A DNA stretch of 5,442 nucleotides, taken from assembly GCA_013334735.1 (NCBI GenBank), contig JAAXXA010000231.1, positions 1 to 5,442 of the forward strand, in the 5' to 3' direction. The notes below the pieces were generated by a model. That model saw only the letters and a list, made by a program, of their open reading frames with translations. It was not told the origin of the DNA and did not search any database. Of this stretch, positions 1-5,442 are shown piece after piece. The position numbers and the translations under genes were made by a program. Source of the DNA: Bacteroidota bacterium (GTDB lineage: Bacteria; Bacteroidota; Bacteroidia; Bacteroidales; CG2-30-32-10). Position 1 is the stretch's first letter. Each line of letters starts with the position of its first letter.

Positions 1-322
1 AAAACTACCAAAGGAAGTTTTGTTTGAAGGAATTTTATAAAAAATAATTAATTTTAATCTGTGAATCTGTGGCATGTATTTGATTTTTAATATTTTAATC
101 GACTGAGTAGTTACAAGTATTACATTTTCTTTGCACCTTTACGTGAAATTATAATGGCAAATTGTAATACTTCAAAGTAAAGTTCAAATGATATTATTAA
201 AGCATAAAATTTATTATTTTTTTTTATCATTAAAGATAATTATTACTTTTGAAGGACAAAATTAACAACATTTTTTGTATATTTATTACCAATTGTGTAT
301 ATAAATTGCTTAACCTATTACA
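1..322. other. AT-rich leader, no convincing gene
   Basis: No supported gene lies here. The first 40-47 bases could be the 3' end of an upstream + strand gene: one frame reads KLPKEVLFEGIL then stops at 38-40, another reads NYQRKFCLKEFYKK then stops at 45-47. Nothing distinguishes them. A TTTCTTTGCACC stretch at 126-137 resembles the Bacteroidota -7 element (TAnnTTTG) with one mismatch, but no TTTG lies at the expected -33 distance. A TATATTTA at 278-285 is another one-mismatch -7-like site, also without a well-placed partner. Tiny ATG frames at 154 (8 codons) and 189 (25 codons) have no recognisable content. The region probably holds the promoter and leader of the gene at 323, but the exact start of transcription cannot be fixed. 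Confidence 0.5.
56..71. repeat. Two-copy tandem octamer AATCTGTG
   Basis: The octamer AATCTGTG occurs twice in direct succession (56-63 and 64-71) and is followed by GCA. From memory, AATCTGTG-type strings recur in intergenic DNA of Bacteroidota genomes, so this may be a remnant of a dispersed short repeat. No function is assigned. Confidence 0.5.
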
Positions 323-1105
323 ATGGCAATTATTACTCTAACTTCCGATTGTGGATTAAAAGACCATTATATTGGCGCTGTTAAAGGAGCTTTATTGACT
401 CTTTTACCGGACGTTACAATTATTGATATTACTCATGATATTCCGGCTTTTGATATTGAGCCCGCATCATATATAATTCGAAATAGCTATAATAATTTCC
501 CTAAAGGAACCATACATATTATTGGTATTAATACAGAAGCATCTATTGAAGCGCCTCACATTGTTATGTTCTACAATGGTCATTATTTTATTGGCGCCGA
601 CAATGGTATTTTCTCACTGATAGTTGAAGGAAAACCCGAAAAAATTATCGAACTTAACATTTCTCAGGATTCAGATTATTTCACTTTTTCGATGCGCGAT
701 GTTTTCGTTAAAGCTGCTTATTTAATAGCAAAAGGTGAAAAATTGGAATCACTCGGGTTTGAAAAAAATTCTCTTAACGAAATGATTCAGTTAAAACCTA
801 TCGAAGAGCAAAATGCAATTAAAGGAAATGTAATTTATATTGATAGGTATGAAAATGTAATTACAAATATTAGCGAAGAATTGTTCCGTAAGGTTGGTAA
901 AAAAAGAAAATTTGTTATTTCATTCAGAGGAGGTTACGAAATCGATACAATTAATACAGCATACAAAGATGCGGAAGCCGGTGAAAAACTAGCCTTGTTT
1001 GGTTCTTCAGGTTACCTTGAAATTGCTATCAATATGGGCAATGCCAGCAGTTTGATTAATCTCAAACTGAAAGATTCTGTCAGGATTGATTTCGATGAAG
1101 GATAA
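323..1105 (+). CDS. DUF62 / SAM hydroxide adenosyltransferase-family protein, apparently triad-less
   Basis: This is a complete 260-residue cytoplasmic protein of the SAM-dependent chlorinase/fluorinase/hydroxide adenosyltransferase superfamily; the length is typical. Characterised DUF62 enzymes hydrolyse S-adenosylmethionine to adenosine and methionine. The N-terminal domain starts with ITLTSDCGLKDHYIGAVKG (residues 4-22, the family TTDFG...D.YVG..KG motif; D9 matches the ribose-binding Asp), followed by DITHDI (35-40), FPKGTIHI (59-66) and ADNGI (92-96). The C-terminal domain has GNVIYIDRYENVITNI (168-183) and YLEIAINMGNAS (231-242). The hydrolase triad Asp/Arg/His appears to be N70, A77 and S123: VDPGVGTERRA is replaced by INTEASIEAPH, and FHGRD by FSMRD. 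Hydrolase activity is therefore uncertain; SAM or adenosine binding may remain. The ATG at 323 begins exactly at the family N-terminus. No Shine-Dalgarno is visible, as usual in Bacteroidota. The gene is convergent with the surface genes downstream. Family assignment is secure; the reaction is not. Confidence 0.93.
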   Translation: MAIITLTSDCGLKDHYIGAVKGALLTLLPDVTIIDITHDIPAFDIEPASYIIRNSYNNFPKGTIHIIGINTEASIEAPHIVMFYNGHYFIGADNGIFSLIVEGKPEKIIELNISQDSDYFTFSMRDVFVKAAYLIAKGEKLESLGFEKNSLNEMIQLKPIEEQNAIKGNVIYIDRYENVITNISEELFRKVGKKRKFVISFRGGYEIDTINTAYKDAEAGEKLALFGSSGYLEIAINMGNASSLINLKLKDSVRIDFDEG

Positions 1106-1230
1106 ATATATTTGCCACGACCTTCAGATTGCCAAAAATAACAATCATAATTTCTAAGCTTTAGCTCAAATATTTTACACTTAGCATATTTAGTGTTTGT
1201 CTGTAATGTCGCTAAAAATAAAAAATATTG

Positions 1231-1345
1231 TAAATTGCAAAATTTAAATTGCAAATTGCAAATTTATAAGACATAGAATTATCAATGGTTTTGATGACTT
1301 ATAAAATTTTACATTTTACATTTTGCACTTTAAAATTTGCATTAT
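1231..1345. repeat. Imperfect A/T-rich inverted repeat in convergent intergenic region
   Basis: The left arm (1231-1270) contains AAATTGCAA three times (1232-1240, 1246-1254, 1253-1261) and ends in TTTATAAG. The right arm (1298-1345) starts with CTTATAAA, then has ACATTTT twice in tandem (1311-1317, 1318-1324), TTTTGCA and AAATTTGCA. The arms are roughly complementary over about 40 bases with several mismatches and small gaps, around a centre near 1284. The element lies between the stops of two convergent genes (1105 and 1382). It may be a degenerate dispersed repeat or a shared 3' structure. The rest of the 276-base gap holds no gene; only a weak 5-bp inverted repeat (ACACT...AGTGT, 1177-1196) was noticed. 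Confidence 0.5.
1263..1305. terminator. Candidate bidirectional hairpin terminator
   Basis: TTTATAAG (1263-1270) pairs perfectly with CTTATAAA (1298-1305). Inside it, ATCAA (1281-1285) pairs with TTGAT (1291-1295), extended by two pairs, one a wobble, to 1279/1297. Bases 1271-1278 bulge on one side. Read on the + strand, the stem is followed by AATTTTACATTTTACATTTT, which is U-rich but interrupted. Read on the - strand, it is followed by AAATTTGCAATTTGCAATTT. The location between convergent genes fits a terminator serving both. The stem is A/T-rich and therefore weak, and it sits about 160 bases after the DUF62 stop, so the assignment is tentative. Confidence 0.35.
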
Positions 1346-1381
1346 TTATTTTAATACTATTAGTTTACGGACAGACTCTAT

Positions 1382-3673
1382 TTAATTGGGGTAACGAATA
1401 ATTACTATTCCTGAACCCCCGTTTGCTCCCGGCGCATTGACATTATTGCCTCCACCGCCACCACCACCGCCTGTATTTGGAGTTCCATTAAAAGGACCAA
1501 TACTATTTCCTCGTCCTGCTCCACCACCGCCATTACCTGCAAGCCCTCCAGGACTGGTCCGCATAGTTCCACCACCGCCGCCGCCACTATAGTATGTCGG
1601 AGTACCTGAAATAGAATATTGCAAACCTGCCCCGCCTGCCCCCGGCACTGTTGCTCCCAATGTTGGCGACCCAATTGCAGTTCCACCTACAGCTCCTGCT
1701 CCACCGCCACCGCCACCGGCCTCATCGGCAGCCGATACGCAAGAAGCGCCTCCTGCATTACCCTGTCCCGATGTTCCCGCACCCCCCGGAGCTGATGAAG
1801 CAAAAGATCCGCCACCGCCGGAACCTCCATCAGCTCCTGGTCTGGTACTATTAGAGCCACCACCACCTCCTCCAATAGCTGTCAATGAACCAAAAACGGA
1901 ATTAGCGCCATTATATCCTTTTATTGCATCGTTGTCAGAGCCGTTACCGCCACCGCCAACTGTAACAGTAATTCCATTACCTCCAGTAACGCTATAAGAA
2001 GAATTATAAATCAAACCTCCTGCTCCCCCGCCGCCACCTTCGCCTTGAGCACCGCCGCCACCGCCACCTGCAACCACTAGTATATTAACATTGCCACTAC
2101 AATTAGGTGTAAATGTTCCACTTGAAGTAAAAGTATGAATTGTGTATCCCCCGGAATATTGTGGTGATGTTCGCGGATTCAGACCGGAAGCATCAGTATA
2201 AGTTATAGTTCCGCCTGTTGCAAAAGGATTTATTGTTGTTACATAATTGCTTATTGTTCCAGTGCAACTGTTTGCTGTTGGAGTAATAGCATAAGTTACA
2301 GTACCCGCTGTTGAGCCTGAATTACTGATTGTTTGAACAGGTATAGTACTTGTGCCAGATGAAGTGAAACCCGAAATACCTGCTGATGCGGAAGCTGTCC
2401 AGGCAAATGTAGTTCCGCTAACATCAGATGTAAGTGTTACTAGTGTAGTATTTACTCCGGAACAGATACTTTGTGTTAATGGAGTATTTGTTATAGTTGG
2501 CGTTGGATTAACAGTTATTGTTATTGCAAAAGCAGTACCCACACATGAACCGGTTGTAGAAGTTGGTGTAACAAGGTATTGAACCGAACCTGCTGTTGCA
2601 TTGCTTGGATTGGTGAGAGTTTGGTTGATTGTTGCGCCCGAGCTTCCATTTGCTCCGGTTATACTTCCTGTAATAGTTCCGATTGTCCATGCAAAATTGC
2701 TGGGCACACTTGAAGTTAAAGTGATATTAGGACTTGTGCCGCTACAGATTGTTGCAGTGGAGGCATTTGTAACAGAAGGTAAAGAAATTACTGTTAAAGT
2801 AGCTGCTCCATCGGAAGTTGAGCTTGTGCATGTTCCGTTTACTATGCACCTGTATTTATTTCCATCCATACCTGCCGGGGGATTAGTTATAGTTAAGATA
2901 GAAGTAGTAACATTTGAATAAACACCGGCATTAGCCACATTATTCCAACTGCCAATATATTCCTGCCATTGATATGATAATCCTCCTGAAGCAGTTACGG
3001 TAAATGTTACAGCTCCGCTACCTAAACAAGTGGCTACTGATGCGGGTTGTGCAGTAATATTAGGAGCAGTGGAATTAACTGCAATCGGATAGTCTGCCGA
3101 AACAGTACCATTACCACAAGCATTTGTTCCCTGTACAGTAAGATTACCGGAAGTAGCAGTTCCTGAAAAATAAACAATCACTGCATTAGTAGAACCAACA
3201 ATAAATGCTCCTGTTCCTGAATAAGACCATATATAACTTGTAGCTCTTGTAATAGCAGGTACAGAATATAATACTGCATTTTGTCCCGGACAAACAGTAG
3301 CTGTACCACTAATCGAACCTGCTGCTACGGGAGTGCTTGTACATCCGCATACTACGATTTGCCATGTTGTTCCGACATAAATCTCCAGACAATTTGTAGA
3401 AGTATTATATATCTGAAGACCAGTTGCCGGAGATACAATAAAATTTCGCTCTGTTGTGTTCATGCGTGGGATTAGTAAGCCTGCCTTAGGGCTCATACCT
3501 GTTGCATCTATATCTAACATTGCCGAATTATCGGCAGCAGTACCTGTAGCGTTTATGGCTACACCTTGAGCAAATGAGTTGAAAGTTAAAAGTGAAAAAT
3601 AGAAAGCCATGCTTGCCGGCAGATATGTTAGCAAAGCATATACGATGTTTTTTAAAATTTTGTTTGCTTTCAT
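1382..3673 (-). CDS. Secreted modular surface protein, Ig/PKD stalk with glycine-rich C-terminal domain
   Basis: This is a complete protein of 763 residues from the ATG at 3673. An in-frame ATG at 3706 would add 11 residues but overlaps the preceding gene and displaces the signal peptide, so it is rejected. Residues 1-36 are a signal peptide (KANK basic start, hydrophobic core, end NSFAQ). Residues 37-110 are the N-terminal module frequent in Bacteroidota secreted proteins (SAMLDIDATG, GLLIPRMNTTER, GLQIYNTSTNCLEIY). Next come a PKD-like module (about 115-200), an Ig-like module (about 203-297, YQWQ and YRCIVNGTC), and two related PKD-like modules (about 299-388 and 391-483), each with a likely disulfide pair (C310/C377, C404/C470). 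Residues 487-763 are a glycine-rich domain ending GSGIVIIRYPN. No type IX secretion sorting domain is recognised at the C-terminus. The start lies 10 bases after the stop of the upstream gene, which implies an operon. A role as exported adhesin or binding protein is inferred; the ligand is unknown. Confidence 0.88.
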   Translation of the reverse strand: MKANKILKNIVYALLTYLPASMAFYFSLLTFNSFAQGVAINATGTAADNSAMLDIDATGMSPKAGLLIPRMNTTERNFIVSPATGLQIYNTSTNCLEIYVGTTWQIVVCGCTSTPVAAGSISGTATVCPGQNAVLYSVPAITRATSYIWSYSGTGAFIVGSTNAVIVYFSGTATSGNLTVQGTNACGNGTVSADYPIAVNSTAPNITAQPASVATCLGSGAVTFTVTASGGLSYQWQEYIGSWNNVANAGVYSNVTTSILTITNPPAGMDGNKYRCIVNGTCTSSTSDGAATLTVISLPSVTNASTATICSGTSPNITLTSSVPSNFAWTIGTITGSITGANGSSGATINQTLTNPSNATAGSVQYLVTPTSTTGSCVGTAFAITITVNPTPTITNTPLTQSICSGVNTTLVTLTSDVSGTTFAWTASASAGISGFTSSGTSTIPVQTISNSGSTAGTVTYAITPTANSCTGTISNYVTTINPFATGGTITYTDASGLNPRTSPQYSGGYTIHTFTSSGTFTPNCSGNVNILVVAGGGGGGAQGEGGGGGAGGLIYNSSYSVTGGNGITVTVGGGGNGSDNDAIKGYNGANSVFGSLTAIGGGGGGSNSTRPGADGGSGGGGSFASSAPGGAGTSGQGNAGGASCVSAADEAGGGGGGAGAVGGTAIGSPTLGATVPGAGGAGLQYSISGTPTYYSGGGGGGTMRTSPGGLAGNGGGGAGRGNSIGPFNGTPNTGGGGGGGGNNVNAPGANGGSGIVIIRYPN
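1409..2068 (-). other. Poly-glycine coding tract of the C-terminal domain
   Basis: This tract encodes residues 536-755 of the 763-residue surface protein. Glycine runs of 4-8 occur at about 536-541, 546-550, 573-576, 601-606, 619-622, 653-658, 697-702, 715-718 and 735-742, separated by variable segments. Over residues 487-763 a hand count gives 97 Gly in 277. The order HTFTSSGTF, VNILVVAGGGGGG, then GGSGIVIIRY matches the glycine-rich domain seen in phage tail-tip proteins and bacterial surface proteins. On the + strand it appears as repeated CCACCGCC-like runs, giving locally higher GC than the AT-rich surroundings. Glycine codons are mixed, so this is not a pure microsatellite. Confidence 0.8.
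2225..3030 (-). repeat. Direct repeat copy A (Ig-PKD-PKD block of the downstream gene)
   Basis: This block aligns without gaps to 4629-5434 at a constant offset of 2404 bases, in the same codon frame. Over 2227-3019 I counted about 77 mismatches (about 90% identity); the encoded 269 residues differ at about 31 positions (about 88% identity). Identity ends abruptly at the codon after the conserved Asn-Pro near 2225, where one gene continues into the glycine-rich domain and the other into FnIII. Confidence 0.93.
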
Positions 3674-3683
3674 TAATTTAGTT

Positions 3684-5442
3684 TTAAAATGGATATTGTA
3701 AACCATTACCTGAATTATAGAGTGTACTTATTTCTATTGAAGATATAGCACGAGACCATATACCGACTTCATCAATTATACCATTAATATAAGCACCTCC
3801 AGGTGTTCTACCAAGAAAGAATCCCGAAGCGTTGTCGCAATTTCTTATCGTTCCTGTTGTTGTTACTGCTGTTCCAGCATTTATTGTAATTGAAACTGTT
3901 GTGCCATTTCTAATAAATGTAAGCATATACCAGTTTCCAGCAGTAATTCCCGCAGATGAAGTTTGAACACTCGTTTCGTTAGGGCCATCGGTAGTTATAA
4001 ACCTTATTACGTTTCCAGTATTATCTTGAAATCGTACCCAGTATTGTGCATTTCCACCGCCCTCACCTTTTTCAAAAAAACCATCTCCGTTAGCACTTAT
4101 AGATGCACACTTGTACCATAGGTTTATAGTGAAATCACCTGTTCCGAAATCAAGCCCAGCCTGAGCAGCGTCAGTAATTGAAAAGTATTGAAATGAGCTT
4201 TGCACAAGATTTGCACTATTATTTATTTTCCCTGCGACAAAAGTTGTTGTATTATTATTAATAAGTGTGTTCGAGCCAAATGCATCTGAAGCATTACCAT
4301 TTGTTTCGTCCAGTTTCCAATATGCAACTATATTATCTGCTATGTTTAAAGTAGTAGTAGTAATTGTATTTGAATTTTCACCTGATCCGCAACTGTTAAC
4401 AGCACGTACACGGTAATAGTAAGTTGTACCTGCAGTTAATCCTGTAACATTATTAGTCAGAACATTTCCCACATTTAAACCATTATATGAACCTACAAAA
4501 GAACCAAAATTAGTTGCAGTAGAAACATCAAGCAGATAACTTGTAGCGCCTGTTACAGTAATCCAGTTTGCAGTGATCTGATGTGAAGCCCCCCCTGTGA
4601 CTGTTGTTGCTGTCGTAGCTGCCGGTAAAGGATTCACTGTCGTTACATAATTGCTTATTGCTCCAGTGCAACTGTTTGCTGTTGGAGTAATGGCATAAGT
4701 TACAGTACCTGCTGTTGAGCCTGAATTACTCATCATTTGAACAGGTATATTACTAGTGCCACTGGAAGTGAAACCGGAAATACCTGCTGATGCGGAGGTT
4801 GTCCATGCAAAAGTAGTTCCGCTAACATTAGAAGTAAGTGTTACTAATGTTGTACTTCCTGCTGAACAGATGCTTTGTGTTAAGGGACTATTTGTTACAG
4901 TTGGCGTAGGATTAACAGTTATTGTTATTGTAAAAGAAGCGCCCACACATGAACCGGTTGTAGAAGTTGGTGTAACAAGGTATTGAACCGAACCTGCTGT
5001 TGCATTGCTGGGATTGGTAAGTGTTTGGTTGATGGTTGAGCTTGAGCTTCCACTTGCTCCGGTTATATTTCCTGTAATAGTTCCGATTGTCCATGCAAAA
5101 TTGCTGGGCACACTTGAAGTTAAGCTGATATTAGGACTTGTACCGCTACAGATTATTGCAGTGGAGGCATTTGTAACAGAAGGTACCGAATTTACTGTTA
5201 ATGTAGCCGCTCCATCGGAAGTTGAACTTGTGCATGTTCCGCTTACAATGCATCTGTATTTATAACCATTCATTCCTATAGGAGGATTTGTAATAGTTAA
5301 TGTAGCAGTAGTAACATTTGAGTAAACACCGGCATTAGCCACATTATTCCAGCTGCTTGTGTATTCCTGCCATTGATATGATAATCCTCCTGAAGCAGTT
5401 ACGGTAAATGTTACAGCTCCGCTTCCTAAACATGTGTTTACT
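3684..5442 (-). CDS. Modular surface protein with FnIII and LamG-type C-terminus (5' end outside window)
   Basis: The reading frame is open from the window edge (first full codon 5441-5439) to TAA at 3684-3686, giving 585 visible residues. The N-terminus, including any signal peptide, lies outside. The GTG at 5342 is an internal valine in SWNNVANAG, not a start. Visible modules are Ig-like (1-84; W24, C4, YRCIVSGTC), two PKD-like modules (about 86-176 and 178-271) with paired cysteines, FnIII (about 272-365; ITANW, GLTAGTTYYYRVRAVNSCG) and a LamG-type concanavalin-like jelly roll (about 370-585). The last is marked by VAYWKLDETNG near its start, DFTINLWYK in the middle and IIDEVGIWSRAISSIEI then YNSGNGLQYPF at the end. 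LamG-type domains usually bind glycans or act as structural modules; the ligand is unknown. No type IX sorting domain follows. It is probably exported and co-transcribed with the gene 10 bases downstream, with which it shares its stalk. Confidence 0.88.
   Translation of the reverse strand, partial: VNTCLGSGAVTFTVTASGGLSYQWQEYTSSWNNVANAGVYSNVTTATLTITNPPIGMNGYKYRCIVSGTCTSSTSDGAATLTVNSVPSVTNASTAIICSGTSPNISLTSSVPSNFAWTIGTITGNITGASGSSSSTINQTLTNPSNATAGSVQYLVTPTSTTGSCVGASFTITITVNPTPTVTNSPLTQSICSAGSTTLVTLTSNVSGTTFAWTTSASAGISGFTSSGTSNIPVQMMSNSGSTAGTVTYAITPTANSCTGAISNYVTTVNPLPAATTATTVTGGASHQITANWITVTGATSYLLDVSTATNFGSFVGSYNGLNVGNVLTNNVTGLTAGTTYYYRVRAVNSCGSGENSNTITTTTLNIADNIVAYWKLDETNGNASDAFGSNTLINNNTTTFVAGKINNSANLVQSSFQYFSITDAAQAGLDFGTGDFTINLWYKCASISANGDGFFEKGEGGGNAQYWVRFQDNTGNVIRFITTDGPNETSVQTSSAGITAGNWYMLTFIRNGTTVSITINAGTAVTTTGTIRNCDNASGFFLGRTPGGAYINGIIDEVGIWSRAISSIEISTLYNSGNGLQYPF
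4629..5434 (-). repeat. Direct repeat copy B (Ig-PKD-PKD block of the upstream gene)
   Basis: Partner of the block at 2225-3030, offset by 2404 bases with no indel. Three long stretches are identical in both copies: 4942-5009 (68 bases), 5069-5123 (55 bases) and 5362-5423 (62 bases). The differences concentrate between them. The repeat may extend beyond the window edge at 5442, which cannot be judged. Confidence 0.93.

Noticed and set aside
126..133. TTTCTTTG as a Bacteroidota -7 promoter element
   Set aside because: One mismatch to TAnnTTTG and no TTTG about 20 bases upstream; too weak to list as a promoter.
1012..1254. 80-codon open frame on the - strand overlapping the 3' end of the DUF62 gene
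   Set aside because: It overlaps a secure gene antisense, extends into A/T repeat DNA, and its translation has no recognisable domain.
1651..1854. + strand frame rich in His, Arg, Pro and Leu
   Set aside because: It is the antisense shadow of the poly-glycine tract; the composition follows from CCACCGCC-type runs.
1424..2068. CCACCGCC runs as a microsatellite or CRISPR-like array
   Set aside because: Unit length and spacing are irregular, and the runs are explained by glycine codons of an open reading frame.
2352..2921. + strand frames that recur almost identically at 4756-5265
   Set aside because: They look conserved only because they are antisense to the direct repeat, whose sense frame explains the conservation.
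5340..5342. GTG as a start of the upstream surface gene
   Set aside because: The frame stays open to the window edge, and this codon is the internal Val of SWNNVANAG, matched in the paralogous copy.

Overview
The window looks like chromosomal DNA of a Bacteroidota (Bacteroidetes) organism. The base composition is AT-rich, start codons lack a clear Shine-Dalgarno sequence, and the intergenic DNA is rich in short A/T repeats. The surface proteins combine Ig-like, PKD-like, FnIII and LamG-type domains and carry an N-terminal module of the kind common in secreted proteins of that phylum. No mobile element, CRISPR array, tRNA or rRNA was seen.

Layout: positions 1-322 are an AT-rich leader with no convincing gene. 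A complete + strand gene at 323-1105 encodes a 260-residue member of the DUF62 / SAM hydroxide adenosyltransferase (chlorinase/fluorinase-like) family. The residues aligned with the Asp-Arg-His triad of characterised SAM hydrolases appear to be replaced. Positions 1106-1381 are a convergent intergenic region with a hairpin and a long imperfect A/T-rich inverted repeat, probably a transcription end point for both sides.

The rest, 1382-5442, is on the - strand. It holds two adjacent genes for large, probably secreted, modular surface proteins. The upstream gene (5442 to 3684) is cut by the window edge and ends in Ig-like, PKD-like, PKD-like, FnIII and LamG-type modules. Ten bases after its stop comes a complete gene (3673 to 1382) with a signal peptide, the Bacteroidota N-terminal module, PKD-like, Ig-like, PKD-like and PKD-like modules, and a 277-residue glycine-rich C-terminal domain (about 35% Gly). 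They are probably co-transcribed from a promoter outside the window.

The Ig-PKD-PKD block is shared by both genes as a gapless direct repeat about 800 bp long, offset by exactly 2404 bp, about 90% identical in DNA and 88% in protein by hand count. The two proteins thus share a stalk but carry different C-terminal tips (LamG versus glycine-rich). The repeat could let recombination swap tips in frame. This and the apparently triad-less DUF62 protein are the points most worth following up. The DUF62 gene is convergent with the surface genes, and nothing visible links their functions.
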